Shown here in pieces: positions 42,050-52,087 of a stretch of DNA of 52,087 bases (position 1 is its first letter; each line of letters begins with the position of its first letter). The notes under the pieces were generated by a model that saw nothing but the letters and a program-made list of their open reading frames with translations, did not search any database and had not been told where the DNA came from. Source of the stretch: an uncultured SAR86 cluster bacterium (GTDB lineage: Bacteria > Pseudomonadota > Gammaproteobacteria > Magnimaribacterales > D2472). The position numbers and the translations under genes were made by a program. Where the stretch lies: contig CABYCI010000004.1 in assembly GCA_902517425.1 (NCBI GenBank), positions 1 to 52,087 of the forward strand, written 5' to 3'.

Positions 42050-42725
42050 ACCAAATAAACATTAAACATAGCACTAGAAACATAGAAAACCATTGAGCTG
42101 CATAGCCAAAATGCTTTGATGGCATCATATTCGTGGGAACAATTTTAATATATTCTAGACTATTTTTAAGCAATGGGTCTGCCATTAGTAATAATTTATA
42201 CATAGTCTCATCATATTCTTTCAAAAGTATGTCGGGATTCTTCGTCTGGGAAATTTTTGGCCACGTCTTTGTTACTAGATCTTCTGATAAGACTAAGCCA
42301 AGCTCCGGCGATTCTAATATTCCACTAACCATGACTGTGTCTTCTGGAACCTTTATATCAGGGATAGTCTCTCTAGATCTTTCCCTTTTTATCCATCCTC
42401 TATCAACCAGTATTGTTTTCTCTGAATTTTTTATCTTGAGGGGAGTTAATACCTTAAAACCTGAGATGCCTCTATGAATAACATTATCGATTAGAATTTG
42501 TTTTGAACTATCCCACTTTCCTTCGACAAAAACTCTATCCCATTTTTTTGAATCAATTTCTAAATATGATGGTTTTTTTGTAAGGTTGTTATTAAATTCT
42601 TCTATAATAATTTTCTTAGCTTGTCCTCTTTCAATTTGCCAGAGCCCCAAAAAGAAAAACAAAGATGCAAAAAAAACAAAAAAAACTGTAATCCTTTTGC
42701 CAGGTTTAAATTTATTTCTTTTCAT
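42024..42725 (-). CDS. SURF1 family cytochrome oxidase biogenesis protein
   Basis: FFLGLWQIERGQAKK, ILVDRGWIKRE, HFGYAAQWFSMF. Confidence 0.93.
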   Translation of the reverse strand: MKRNKFKPGKRITVFFVFFASLFFFLGLWQIERGQAKKIIIEEFNNNLTKKPSYLEIDSKKWDRVFVEGKWDSSKQILIDNVIHRGISGFKVLTPLKIKNSEKTILVDRGWIKRERSRETIPDIKVPEDTVMVSGILESPELGLVLSEDLVTKTWPKISQTKNPDILLKEYDETMYKLLLMADPLLKNSLEYIKIVPTNMMPSKHFGYAAQWFSMFLVLCLMFIWYGYKKNEK

Positions 42726-42759
42726 ATCTATTAAAGTATATCTGTTTTAAAATTCAACT

Positions 42760-42978
42760 ATGATTACAACACTTATTTATATCGTATTACCTTTATTGCT
42801 GCTTTCTCTTGCAGGCAGTCTATTTTTTCTCTTGATTGATAAAGGAGATACTGGCAGAAAAAGAACCGTATATCTTCTTGGCCTAAGAGTATTTTTTGCA
42901 GCTGTTTTAATCGCTTTAGTAACAATTGGTCTTTATACAGGAGAGCTTGGAAACAGTGTCCCCTGGGACGAATCCTAA
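42760..42978 (+). CDS. Twin-transmembrane protein, DUF2909-like
   Basis: 72 aa, two TM segments, YLLGLRVFFAAVLIALVTIGLYTGELG; located beside cox cluster. Confidence 0.75.
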   Translation: MITTLIYIVLPLLLLSLAGSLFFLLIDKGDTGRKRTVYLLGLRVFFAAVLIALVTIGLYTGELGNSVPWDES

Positions 42979-43893
42979 TTAAAGTATATAAACAAACAAA
43001 AACAACATTACCCATACAACATCAACGAAGTGCCAATACCATGATGCAGCTTCGAATCCAAAATGGTCATGCTCTTCAAAATGTCCAGCAAAAACAGATC
43101 TTGCCAACATTATTGCCAACATAATGCCTCCCATCAATACATGGAATCCGTGGAAGCCAGTGAGCATAAAGAATGTTGAGCCATATATTCCTGAATTCAA
43201 AGTTAATCCGTAATAGGCATATGCTTCATAATATTCAGCAGCTTGTAAGCCTACAAAGATTAATGCAAGAGTAACTGTGATTCCTAAGAACCTATTAAAT
43301 TTCTTTCTATTGCCGTCCTTTAGACCAAGATGTGCAAAGTGAACAGTAACACTAGAACTTAAAAGTACAATAGTATTCCAAAGTGGTAACCACTCTAAAG
43401 CATGGTCCCAACCAGGCCAAGCCATACTTTTCTTAGCCAGAACATAACCATCTCCTTGGTCAGGGGTAACTATAACTGGCCAAGTAGATTCAAAACCCTG
43501 CCACATTTCAACGGCAGCAATTCCAATTCCTTTCTCACCTTCTCCAGCTAACCATGGAACTGCAAGGGTTCTTACATAAAAGAGTGCTCCAAAGAAGGCA
43601 GCAAAAAACATTACTTCTGAAAATATAAACCATGCCATTCCATATACATAGGACTGTTTTAATTGATTAGAATCTAGTCCTGCGAGATGCTCTTTAATTA
43701 CCTGACGAAACCAGAAAAACAAAGTAGTAAATAGACATGCAAAACCAAAATATAATATGTATACAGAGTTGCTTGTTGGATCATCTAAATTATTAATAGT
43801 GCTTGAAGCACCCATAACAAGAACAAATAAAGAGAATGCCATAAAGATAGGAAACCTACTTTGATCTGGAACGTAATAACTTCCGCCACTCAT
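42979..43893 (-). CDS. coxC: Cytochrome c oxidase subunit III
   Basis: YVYGMAWFIFSEVMFFAAFFGALFYVR, TGFHGFHVLMGG, YWHFVDVVWVMLFLFVYIL; ATG 43893 (track start 43956). Confidence 0.96.
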   Translation of the reverse strand: MSGGSYYVPDQSRFPIFMAFSLFVLVMGASSTINNLDDPTSNSVYILYFGFACLFTTLFFWFRQVIKEHLAGLDSNQLKQSYVYGMAWFIFSEVMFFAAFFGALFYVRTLAVPWLAGEGEKGIGIAAVEMWQGFESTWPVIVTPDQGDGYVLAKKSMAWPGWDHALEWLPLWNTIVLLSSSVTVHFAHLGLKDGNRKKFNRFLGITVTLALIFVGLQAAEYYEAYAYYGLTLNSGIYGSTFFMLTGFHGFHVLMGGIMLAIMLARSVFAGHFEEHDHFGFEAASWYWHFVDVVWVMLFLFVYIL

Positions 43894-43894
43894 T

Positions 43895-44455
43895 CTAGTT
43901 GCCCATATCCATGTCATGATGAGATAAAATTTCTTCATCATAATCAGTAATATCAAAAATTGTATATGACAAAATTATATTTTTAATGTTAGATGGAAGT
44001 TCATTTGAAACTAACAATTTAACTGGTAGATATGCTTCTTCCCCTGGCATAAGCTCTTGTTGCTCAAAGCAAAAACACTCTAATTTTTTTAAATGGGCTG
44101 CTGCATTAGAAGGAGCAACACTTGGTACTGCTTGGGCAACCATTCTTTTGTTAGTGGTATTTTTTACATAAAAAGTTGCTGTGTGATACTTTCCAGTTTT
44201 TATTTTCATGACTTGTTCTGAAGGTTTGAATGTCCAAGGCATGTTTTCATTATTGGTGGAAATGAATTGCAGGGCAATTGATCTTCCATCATCTATTACT
44301 AAACTATCATTATTTTCAGATTGAAATACCTTTCCATTTAAACCTGTAACTTCACAAAAAACATCATATAAAGGTACTAAAGCAAATCCAAAGGCAAACA
44401 TTAAAGGAACCGCAATAATAAGTTTTCTTAATGTTTTCTTAGCGCCCTTATTCAT
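43895..44455 (-). CDS. ctaG: Cytochrome c oxidase assembly protein CtaG/Cox11
   Basis: FALVPLYDVFCEVTGLNGK, KKLECFCFEQQELMPGEE. Confidence 0.95.
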   Translation of the reverse strand: MNKGAKKTLRKLIIAVPLMFAFGFALVPLYDVFCEVTGLNGKVFQSENNDSLVIDDGRSIALQFISTNNENMPWTFKPSEQVMKIKTGKYHTATFYVKNTTNKRMVAQAVPSVAPSNAAAHLKKLECFCFEQQELMPGEEAYLPVKLLVSNELPSNIKNIILSYTIFDITDYDEEILSHHDMDMGN

Positions 44456-46038
44456 TAGTCAATCTTTGGTGGAGTAGAAAATGTATGATATGGAGCAGGT
44501 GATGCAACAGACCATTCGAGTCCTCTAGCACCTTCCCATACTTGATCAGTAGCTTTCTTGCCGCCCATTACGGTTTTAAGTACTATAAATAAAAATAATA
44601 ATTGTGAAAATCCAAACAAGAAAGCCCCAACACTTGAAACCATGTTCCAGTCTGCAAACTGAAGGGCATAGTCTGGATATCTTCTGGGCATTCCAGCAAG
44701 TCCAATGAAATGTTGTGGGAAGAAAGTCACATTAACGCCTATAAATGATAACCAGAAATGGAGTTTTCCAAGTCTTTCATCATACATATTGCCTGTCCAT
44801 TTCGGTATCCAATAGTAAACAGCTGCCATGATAGAAAAAATAGCACCAGGCACTAAAACATAATGAAAATGTGCAACAACAAAATAAGTATCATGATATT
44901 GGAAGTCTGCAGGCACAATCGCTAGCATCAGTCCTGATAATCCACCAATTGTAAATAAAACTACAAAAGCTATGGCAAACAACATAGGGGTTTCAAATGT
45001 TATAGACCCTCTAAACATTGTTGCCACCCAGTTGAAAACTTTCACTCCTGTTGGAACTGCAATTAGCATTGTTGCCCACATAAAGAATATTTCTGCTGCT
45101 AGTGGCAATCCAACAGTAAACATATGGTGTGCCCAAACTACGAAGGACAAAATTGCAATTGAAAGCATGGCCCAAACCATTGAAGAGTATCCAAATAATT
45201 GTTTTCTAGAGAATGTCTCAATAATGTGAGAAACAATACCAAAGGCAGGCAAAATCATAATGTAAACTTCTGGGTGTCCAAAAAACCAAAAAATATGTTG
45301 AAATAAAACTGGATCTCCGCCACCGGCTGCGTTAAAGAAGCTTGTACCAAAATGAATGTCCATCAGCATCATTGTTACCGCACCGGCAAGAACTGGCATA
45401 ACTGCAATTAATAAATAAGCAGTTATTAACCAAGACCACACAAACAATGGCATTTTCATTAATCCAACACCAGGCGCCCTCATATTCATTATTGTCACTA
45501 CGACATTTATAGCACCCATGATTGATGAAGCACCCATAATGTGAACTGAGAAAATAAAGAATGTAACACTTGGTGGGGCATATGTTGTGGAGAGAGGAGC
45601 ATAGAAAGTCCATCCAAAATTAGGTGCACCACCTTCCATAAATAGCGAAGAGAGCAAAATGAAGAAAGCAAATGGCAATATCCAAAAACTTAAATTGTTC
45701 ATCCTTGGTAAGGCCATGTCTGGCGCGCCAATTTGCATTGGTACTAGCCAATTTGCAAGACCAACAAAGGCAGGCATTACTCCGCCAAATATCATTATAA
45801 GACCGTGAAGGGTTATCATTTGATTATAAAATTCAGGTTCTACTATTTGCATTCCAGGTTGAAAAAGCTCAGCCCTAATGATCATTGCCATAGCCCCGCC
45901 AATCAAGAACATAGCAAAACTAAACCATAGATATAGAGTTCCTATATCTTTATGGTTTGTTGTAAAAAGCCACCTGGTTATACCTGCGGCAGGACCGTGG
46001 TGGTGCTCGTCATGATGATTTTCTATTACTGCGCTCAT
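44455..46038 (-). CDS. coxA: Cytochrome c oxidase subunit I
   Basis: [51 protein letters not shown]. Confidence 0.98.
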   Translation of the reverse strand: MSAVIENHHDEHHHGPAAGITRWLFTTNHKDIGTLYLWFSFAMFLIGGAMAMIIRAELFQPGMQIVEPEFYNQMITLHGLIMIFGGVMPAFVGLANWLVPMQIGAPDMALPRMNNLSFWILPFAFFILLSSLFMEGGAPNFGWTFYAPLSTTYAPPSVTFFIFSVHIMGASSIMGAINVVVTIMNMRAPGVGLMKMPLFVWSWLITAYLLIAVMPVLAGAVTMMLMDIHFGTSFFNAAGGGDPVLFQHIFWFFGHPEVYIMILPAFGIVSHIIETFSRKQLFGYSSMVWAMLSIAILSFVVWAHHMFTVGLPLAAEIFFMWATMLIAVPTGVKVFNWVATMFRGSITFETPMLFAIAFVVLFTIGGLSGLMLAIVPADFQYHDTYFVVAHFHYVLVPGAIFSIMAAVYYWIPKWTGNMYDERLGKLHFWLSFIGVNVTFFPQHFIGLAGMPRRYPDYALQFADWNMVSSVGAFLFGFSQLLFLFIVLKTVMGGKKATDQVWEGARGLEWSVASPAPYHTFSTPPKID

Positions 46039-46050
46039 AATATATTCCTA

Positions 46051-47202
46051 TTATATCTTTGGTTCTTTGTAATCTACTATATCTTTTGGAATGACGATTT
46101 CGCCATCACCAGCTTCAGCATTTCCCCATGCTTGCCTTGAATATGTAATTACTGCTGCTAGTTCAACTTCAGACAAATAATCAAATGAGTTCATAGCAGC
46201 CCCTTGAACTCCTTCCATTAATATTTCTATGTGTCTATCTTTTTCATATAGAGCTATTTCACTTCCAGCTAGTGCAGGGAAAATACCAGATATGCCCTGT
46301 CCTTCTGTTTGGTGACAAGCCACACAATTAACCTCATATACGGTTTGGCCTCTTTCCATTAACTCGGCAGTGCTCCAATCTTTAGTAGTTAATTCAGCAA
46401 GCTTGATTGCTTCTTGTCTTTTATTAAACACCCATTCATCATATTCGTCTTGTTCAACAACCTTTACAACAATGGGCATAAAGCCATGATTTTTACCGCA
46501 TAGCTCAGTACACTTTCCTCTATATATGCCAGGATTATCTACTACCGTCCATGCTGTGTTTACAAATCCTGGGATGGCATCTTGCTTTATTGCAAAGGCT
46601 GGCATCCACCAAGAATGGATAACATCATTTGCTGTAATTAGAAATCTAACTTTTTTACCGACTGGTATTACAACCATCTCGTCAACTTCCTGAAGATAGT
46701 TTTCACCTTTTGGAACAAGATTATATATTTCATCAAGATCTGTTGATAAATTTGCAAAAAAGCTTACATCATCTTCTAAGTATCTATATTGCCACTTCCA
46801 TTGGTATCCTGTTACTTGAATATTGATATCACCAGCCTCATCGTCATAGATCTTAACTAATGTTTTTGATGCTGGAACAGCCATAGCAATAAGAATAAGA
46901 AAGGGAATAATAGTCCAGGCAATCTCCAGCTTATGATTTTCATGAAAAGTTGCAGGTACTGGATTTTTTTTCTTAGTATGAGCCCACATTGAGTAGAACA
47001 TCACGCTAAATACAAGCAACCCTATTACCACACATATCCAAAAAATTAGCATATGAAGCTCGAAAACCTCATTGCTTATTTCTGTTGTTCCTCTTGTCAT
47101 ATTTAAATCAAACCAATCTGCGTTTAAAGATGGTGTTGCTACGAATATAAATAAAAGAGTTAAACTTTTACTCAAATTTTTAAAAAATCTAAAAAACATC
47201 AT
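46051..47202 (-). CDS. coxB: Cytochrome c oxidase subunit II with C-terminal cytochrome c domain
   Basis: GYQWKWQYRY, VIHSWWMPAFAIKQDAIPG, CTELCGKNHGFM (CuA), C-terminal CVACH heme motif. Confidence 0.97.
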   Translation of the reverse strand: MMFFRFFKNLSKSLTLLFIFVATPSLNADWFDLNMTRGTTEISNEVFELHMLIFWICVVIGLLVFSVMFYSMWAHTKKKNPVPATFHENHKLEIAWTIIPFLILIAMAVPASKTLVKIYDDEAGDINIQVTGYQWKWQYRYLEDDVSFFANLSTDLDEIYNLVPKGENYLQEVDEMVVIPVGKKVRFLITANDVIHSWWMPAFAIKQDAIPGFVNTAWTVVDNPGIYRGKCTELCGKNHGFMPIVVKVVEQDEYDEWVFNKRQEAIKLAELTTKDWSTAELMERGQTVYEVNCVACHQTEGQGISGIFPALAGSEIALYEKDRHIEILMEGVQGAAMNSFDYLSEVELAAVITYSRQAWGNAEAGDGEIVIPKDIVDYKEPKI

Positions 47203-47248
47203 TGCCCTAATGTAAGTGTGTCTTAATAATAAAAAATGCTTATAGTGT

Positions 47249-47277
47249 ATTATAAGCTATTTATATAAATACAACAA
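47249..47277 (-). promoter_or_regulatory. Candidate sigma70 promoter for the cox operon
   Basis: Minus strand TTGTTG-17 nt-TATAAT; -10 lies in the inverted repeat GCTTATA-gtgtat-TATAAGC (47238-47257). Confidence 0.35.
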
Positions 47278-47333
47278 AGTAAAAAAGCTTTTTTTTCGAA
47301 ATGTATGATATATGTTTGTGATTATAATTTCTA

Positions 47334-47543
47334 TCAATTTTTATCCCTGTTCTTCTTAAAATCTTCTAAATTAATTACATTAATTTCTTCAACATCAGAA
47401 GACTTTTTTTCGATTGGTCTCTTTTCTGTGTAATCACATTTCACACAATAAATCTCATCGTCATCAGGATTGATTGCTATAGTATCCTTCTCTTTACATG
47501 TTGGGCATATAGCACCAGCAATAAACTGAACAAACCTTTTCAT
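47334..47543 (-). CDS. YheV family putative zinc ribbon protein
   Basis: RFVQFIAGAICPTCKEKDTIAINPDDDEIYCVKCDYTEKR (two CxxC). Confidence 0.82.
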   Translation of the reverse strand: MKRFVQFIAGAICPTCKEKDTIAINPDDDEIYCVKCDYTEKRPIEKKSSDVEEINVINLEDFKKNRDKN

Positions 47544-48358
47544 TCTCTCATTTTCTCAAGATCTTTTAGTACAGGGTTTACATCTGGGAAAACATTAAAC
47601 CATTTATTAAATGAGTGAGCGGCCTGGTGAACAAGCATCCCCATTCCGTCATAGACATTATCCGACTGGGTTCTAGCCCATATGCAAAAAGGTGTATCCA
47701 CTAGAGAATAATTTAAATCATAAAAATATGTACCTTTTTGAATTGAAATCTTATCGCTAAGATCAAATTCTCCAGTAAGACCAGCAGATGAGCAATTTAT
47801 TATGAGATCATATGAGTCTTTTGAATTTTGAAATGAGTCTATGTGAGTCATATTAGAAAACTTTCTTACTAGCCGCTCAGCATTCGCTTCAGTTCTATTC
47901 ATAATGGAAATTTTTGAAACTTCTTCTCTTGCTACTTTATACAGAATACTTTCAGCAGCAGCTCCAGCTCCGATAAAAAGAACGCTAGTTTCTTTAAAGT
48001 TAAATTTTTTGTTAGCACTTATATCAGATATAAAACCCACGCCATCTGTTGAAAAGAGTGACATTTTTTCTTTCTCTTTAACAACTGTATTAACTGCATT
48101 TATAAACTTTGCTTCGTTTGATATCGCGCCTTCAATGTCAGCAGCTCTTTTTTTAAAAGGAAGGGTTATATTCAGTCCTCTGGAGAGAGGATCTTCAAAA
48201 AACTCTTTTATAAAGTTAACAAAATCAGATTCTGAAACTTTATATGGCAAATATTCTAAATTTATACCTTCATTCCTTGCAAATCTAGAATGTATAAAAG
48301 GTGATAAAGAATGTTCAATTGGATTTCCAACCACTCCTAGTTTGTATTTTTTAGACAT
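47540..48358 (-). CDS. aroE: Shikimate dehydrogenase
   Basis: GVVGNPIEHSLSPFIHSRFA, NITLPFKKRA, NCSSAGL, DGMGMLVHQAAHSF. Confidence 0.95.
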   Translation of the reverse strand: MSKKYKLGVVGNPIEHSLSPFIHSRFARNEGINLEYLPYKVSESDFVNFIKEFFEDPLSRGLNITLPFKKRAADIEGAISNEAKFINAVNTVVKEKEKMSLFSTDGVGFISDISANKKFNFKETSVLFIGAGAAAESILYKVAREEVSKISIMNRTEANAERLVRKFSNMTHIDSFQNSKDSYDLIINCSSAGLTGEFDLSDKISIQKGTYFYDLNYSLVDTPFCIWARTQSDNVYDGMGMLVHQAAHSFNKWFNVFPDVNPVLKDLEKMRE

Positions 48359-49259
48359 TCCAGTCCTTGTTGATATAACTTATTAATTTTTCATGAAGAA
48401 GATCATATTCTGGAGATTTTTTATATGACCATTTTACATCAGCAGGCAAGGAGGCAAGAATCGATTCAATTCTTCCATTAGATTGAAGACCAAATGATGT
48501 TCCTCTATCGTATATTAAATTAAATTCTGCGTATCTGCCTCTTCGGAATAATTGAAATTCTTTCTGAGTGTCATTGTATTTATTATCTTTTCTTTTATTT
48601 ATTATGTCTGAATATGACTCAACATAACATTCAGAAATGTTTTGAAGAAACTTCATACTTTCATTAATAGTTGAAAAGTCTGTTAAATTATCAAAAAAGA
48701 TGCCTCCAACGCCCCTTCTTTCATTTCTATGGGGAATTTCAAAGTATTTATTACAGTTATCTGAAAAATCTTCATAAAAATTCCTTCCAAATGGTTCTAA
48801 AACCCTCTTTGCGCTTGAATGCCAATGAATAATATCCTCTTCATATGGTAAAAATGGTGTTAAATCATAACCTCCGCCTATCCACCAATCAGCTATATCA
48901 TGATTTTGATCTAAAATAGCAAAAATTCTTACATTCATGTGGCTTGTAGGTATATGGGGGTTTTTAGGATGTGAGATTACTGAAATCCCCATAGCGCGAT
49001 ATCCGTATTCTGCCTTTTTACTAAGTGTTTTTGCAAGAGCTGCTTTTGGTAAATCTTTGCCGTATATTGAAGAAAAATTTATAGCGCAGTTATCAAAAAA
49101 ATTTCCGTTTGCAATAACTTGTGTTATGCCCCCACCCCCTTCAGGTCTGGTCCATTCATCGCGAGATACTTCTACATCATTTGAATCTTCAAAACTTGAA
49201 AATTTTTCAATTATGTAGGTTTGTATATCTCTAAAATTTTTTTCTAAATCTTGAATCAT
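48351..49259 (-). CDS. hemF: Oxygen-dependent coproporphyrinogen III oxidase
   Basis: HMNVRIFA, WWIGGGYDLTPFLPYEED, RRGVGGIFFDN, RGRYAEFNLIYDRGTSFGLQSNGRIESILASLP. Confidence 0.97.
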   Translation of the reverse strand: MIQDLEKNFRDIQTYIIEKFSSFEDSNDVEVSRDEWTRPEGGGGITQVIANGNFFDNCAINFSSIYGKDLPKAALAKTLSKKAEYGYRAMGISVISHPKNPHIPTSHMNVRIFAILDQNHDIADWWIGGGYDLTPFLPYEEDIIHWHSSAKRVLEPFGRNFYEDFSDNCNKYFEIPHRNERRGVGGIFFDNLTDFSTINESMKFLQNISECYVESYSDIINKRKDNKYNDTQKEFQLFRRGRYAEFNLIYDRGTSFGLQSNGRIESILASLPADVKWSYKKSPEYDLLHEKLISYINKDWNV

Positions 49260-49262
49260 TAA

Positions 49263-49823
49263 TTATGCTCGAATAATAGCTTTTGACTCTAAATCGATAA
49301 TCTTTGAGGTACTATTATTTTCTCCAAGACTTTCATCATAGTATGCCAAATCATCATATTCAAAAAAATCAATAATATTGTGAGCATCATTGATGTTTTT
49401 CTTACCTGAAATATTTGCTGAAGTAGAAACTATGAAACCATTAAATGTTTTAAATAATGATTTTAAAGGTAAGTGATTACTTACTCTTACTGCTAATTTA
49501 TTGGTATCATTTTTAAGATGGTTGGGTATATTTTCTTTGTACTTTATAAGAAATGTATAAGGTCCGGGCCAATAATCTGATAAATATTCTTTATCTGTTT
49601 TAGATAAATAACATAAGTTTTTCTCTACTGAATCGATCGAACTTGCAAGCAAGATAAACTTCTTTTTTTTATCCCTTTTTTTTAATTTAAATATGTTGTT
49701 AACTGCCGTTTTATTGAAAGCATCACAGCCAAGCCCCCATATAGATTCTGTGGGGTGAACAAGAATTTTTCCTGAATTGAGCCAGTCAATAGACGAGCTT
49801 GTATCTAGTGGAGCTTTATTCAA
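49263..49823 (-). CDS. tsaC: Threonylcarbamoyl-AMP synthase (Sua5/YciO/YrdC)
   Basis: HPTESIWGLGCDAFNKTAVNNIFKLKKRD, YWPGPYTFL, STSANISG. Confidence 0.93.
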   Translation of the reverse strand: MNKAPLDTSSSIDWLNSGKILVHPTESIWGLGCDAFNKTAVNNIFKLKKRDKKKKFILLASSIDSVEKNLCYLSKTDKEYLSDYWPGPYTFLIKYKENIPNHLKNDTNKLAVRVSNHLPLKSLFKTFNGFIVSTSANISGKKNINDAHNIIDFFEYDDLAYYDESLGENNSTSKIIDLESKAIIRA

Positions 49824-50324
49824 TTATGAGTTAAGTTTTTTATCTTTTTCTAAAACTTCAGCTCTCATATTTTCTTTATATTCAACTAGCTTATCTGCAA
49901 GATTTTCATCAGAAGTTGCTAATATTTGAACGGCCAATATTGCACTATTTTTCGCCCCGCTTTTACCAACAGCAACTGTGGCAACAGGAACACCAGGTGG
50001 CATCATTGCGGTAGATAATAAAGCGTCTATTCCGCCCATGCCGCCGGACTCAATTGGTATGCCTATTACTGGCTTAGTTGAATGAGCTGCAACTGCGCCT
50101 GCTAAATGTGCTGCCATGCCTGCGGCAGCAATAAATATCTTACATCCGTTGTTTTCTGAGTTTTTTATTAAATCCATTACATCATAAGGAGTTCTGTGAG
50201 CTGACATAACATTTTTTGTATATTTGACCTCAAATGAGTCCAAAATCGGAAAAATTGCCTGTACAATGGGCAAATCCGAGTCAGACCCCATAATTATGGC
50301 TACTTGTGTTGTTTCGTTTGACAT
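49824..50324 (-). CDS. purE: N5-carboxyaminoimidazole ribonucleotide mutase
   Basis: IMGSDSDLPIV, SAHRTPYDV, AAAGMAAHLAGAVAAHSTKPVIGIP. Confidence 0.96.
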   Translation of the reverse strand: MSNETTQVAIIMGSDSDLPIVQAIFPILDSFEVKYTKNVMSAHRTPYDVMDLIKNSENNGCKIFIAAAGMAAHLAGAVAAHSTKPVIGIPIESGGMGGIDALLSTAMMPPGVPVATVAVGKSGAKNSAILAVQILATSDENLADKLVEYKENMRAEVLEKDKKLNS

Positions 50325-50387
50325 TTTTTTACTCTTAAATAATTAACTAGCTTATAATCACGCAATTATAATGAAAAATTAACAAAT

Positions 50388-50897
50388 ATGGCTAAAAAAT
50401 TAAAAATTTTAATATTTCCGGATCCGCGTCTTAGAAAAGTTGCAGAGAAGGTATTAAAATTCGACAAAAGTCTACAAAGTTTAGCTGATGATATGTTGCT
50501 TACTATGTATGATGCAAATGGCATTGGCTTGGCAGCGACACAGGTAGATCAACATGTCAGATTAGTGGTTATGGATTTATCGGATGATAGAAATGAGCCA
50601 CGTATCTTTGTTAATCCTTCATATAAAGTCTTACAAAATCATGATTTATTTGAATTTGAGGAAGGATGTCTCTCAATTCCTGGTTTTAATGAAACTATTT
50701 CAAGACCAGATAAAATTGAACTAAAGTGGCAAGATATCAATGGTAACGAGCATAATGAAGAACCAGAAGGCCTGCTAACTGTATGTATTCAGCATGAAAT
50801 TGATCATTTGGAGGGTAAATTAATGGTTGATTATGTTAGTGCACTGAAAAGGGATAGAATAAGAAGTAAACTTTTAAAAGATTTTAAGCGAAAATAG
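50388..50897 (+). CDS. def: Peptide deformylase
   Basis: GIGLAATQV, EEGCLSIPG, QHEIDHLEGKL. Confidence 0.97.
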   Translation: MAKKLKILIFPDPRLRKVAEKVLKFDKSLQSLADDMLLTMYDANGIGLAATQVDQHVRLVVMDLSDDRNEPRIFVNPSYKVLQNHDLFEFEEGCLSIPGFNETISRPDKIELKWQDINGNEHNEEPEGLLTVCIQHEIDHLEGKLMVDYVSALKRDRIRSKLLKDFKRK

Positions 50898-50913
50898 CAG
50901 AAGTTATAAATTT

Positions 50914-51834
50914 ATGAACATATTATTTGCAGGATCTCCCAAAAGCGCCTCAAGAATACTGAAATACCTTGTTGGAGTCGATGACACAAACATAAAAGGT
51001 GTCTTAACTAAGCCTGATAAAAGAGGCAAAAGGGGGAATGAATTATTACATTGTGAAGTTGCAAAAGTAGCAAATGGTCATAATTTAAAGCTATTAAAAC
51101 CTATTTCATTAAATGATAAGGGCTTTAGAGATGATGTTGCATCTTTAGACATAGATTTCCTTATTGTTGCTGCATATGGCAAATTGTTACCAGAATGGTT
51201 ATTAAGACTTCCAAAAATCATGCCTGTAAATGTTCATTTTTCTTTATTGCCTTTATATCGTGGTGCTTCTCCGATTCAATCTTCACTTATTAATGGTGAC
51301 GATCAGACTGGGGTGTCATTCATGCAAATGACAAGTGGGCTTGATGAGGGACCGATTATTTTAAGCAAGTCAATGAAAATAAATAAAGACGATAATAAGG
51401 TTTTGTTAGAAGAAAGGTTAACTGATCTCGCAATAGAAAATATACTAAAAGTTTTAGTTAGTTTAAAAGAGGGATTGATGAATCCTATAGAGCAAGATCA
51501 TTCGCAAGCCTCTTATTGCAATAAAATTTTAAAGGCTGAGTCACTAACAGACTTTAAGGATTCTGCAACTAATATAATTAACAAATTTAAGGCCTATTTT
51601 GAGTGGCCAGGCCTAAGCTTTATCTTTAAAGAAAATAGAATAAAGATACATGAAATATCAATTGTTAATGAGAAAAGCAGTGGAGCTGCTGGAAGTTTTA
51701 ATAGGATAGATAGCTCTGGTATTTACTTTAATACATGTGATTACATAATAGTAATCACTTACTTACAATTCCCAAATAAGAATATTATATCCTCTTTAGA
51801 TGCTTTTAATTCTTATCAATCTTTTTTTGAATAA
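50914..51834 (+). CDS. fmt: Methionyl-tRNA formyltransferase
   Basis: VHFSLLPLYRGASPIQSSLINGD, GVSFMQMTSGLDEGPI. Confidence 0.95.
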   Translation: MNILFAGSPKSASRILKYLVGVDDTNIKGVLTKPDKRGKRGNELLHCEVAKVANGHNLKLLKPISLNDKGFRDDVASLDIDFLIVAAYGKLLPEWLLRLPKIMPVNVHFSLLPLYRGASPIQSSLINGDDQTGVSFMQMTSGLDEGPIILSKSMKINKDDNKVLLEERLTDLAIENILKVLVSLKEGLMNPIEQDHSQASYCNKILKAESLTDFKDSATNIINKFKAYFEWPGLSFIFKENRIKIHEISIVNEKSSGAAGSFNRIDSSGIYFNTCDYIIVITYLQFPNKNIISSLDAFNSYQSFFE

Positions 51835-51891
51835 AATTTATTTTTCATTTAACTCTTTTAATTATTGAAAAAGAGGTTTAATTTACACAAT

Positions 51892-52087
51892 ATGAAAGTA
51901 CTAATCTTAGGTGCTGGTCGAGTTGGGGGCAGTCTTGCAAGAGCATTAGTTAATAATAACTATGATGTTGCCATTGTGGATCAAGACAAGACAGCGTTAT
52001 CCGCCTTAGAAGAAAAATTAGATATTATGACTATTGAGGGTCACGCCGCTCATCCTATCTCAATAAAAAAAACTGGTGCTGACGAAG
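51892..52087 (+). CDS. trkA: Trk potassium transporter subunit TrkA (5' part, runs off window)
   Basis: Hand translation MKVLILGAGRVGGSLARALVNNNYDVAIVDQDKTALSALEEKLDIMTIEGHAAHPISIKKTGADE. Confidence 0.88.
   Translation, partial: MKVLILGAGRVGGSLARALVNNNYDVAIVDQDKTALSALEEKLDIMTIEGHAAHPISIKKTGADE

Noticed and set aside
47281-47294. AAAAAAGCTTTTTT palindrome as a terminator
   Set aside because: No loop-capable GC stem; compatible with chance in AT-rich DNA.
47904-48386. 160-aa plus-strand ORF antisense to aroE
   Set aside because: Ser/Phe-rich low-complexity translation, lies opposite a clear aroE; typical AT-rich shadow ORF.
1-52087. CRISPR arrays, IS elements, prophage, toxin-antitoxin or defence islands
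   Set aside because: No regularly spaced repeats, transposase/integrase signatures (XerC is the housekeeping recombinase in its usual locus) or defence-family motifs seen; synteny is housekeeping throughout.

Overview
This is a 52 kb, AT-rich, gene-dense chromosomal window. It looks like a streamlined, probably marine, gammaproteobacterium (SAR86-like by gene content and order; inference only). It holds about 55 protein genes, almost all housekeeping, in short tightly packed and often overlapping operons: lnt-corC-ybeY-phoH-miaB; orn/rsgA; ubiE-ubiJ-ubiB-tatABC; dtd-fba(class I)-pgk-tkt; metK-ahcY; lptM-lysA-dapF-DUF484-xerC-HAD-ubiK; cupredoxin-dsbA-cytochrome c4; engB with a Coq4-like gene, an alpha/beta hydrolase and a Tat-dependent PhoD-like phosphatase; polA; dsbB; pckA-gshA-quinone oxidoreductase; a complete aa3/caa3 cytochrome oxidase and heme A assembly cluster; yheV-aroE-hemF-tsaC-purE; def-fmt-trkA. 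I saw no rRNA, tRNA, CRISPR array, IS element or prophage. The best leads are: (1) lysA is interrupted by a single-nucleotide (+1) frameshift in a T6 run, directly before the PLP-lysine codon; (2) a protein with the Coq4 HDxxH-x11-E motif sits in a window rich in ubiquinone genes; (3) a ~30-bp imperfect hairpin directly precedes pckA; (4) a pseudoazurin-like cupredoxin carries a cytochrome-c5-like leader beside dsbA and cytochrome c4; (5) several exported or uncharacterised proteins. I found no convincing evidence of a wholly new defence or mobile system.
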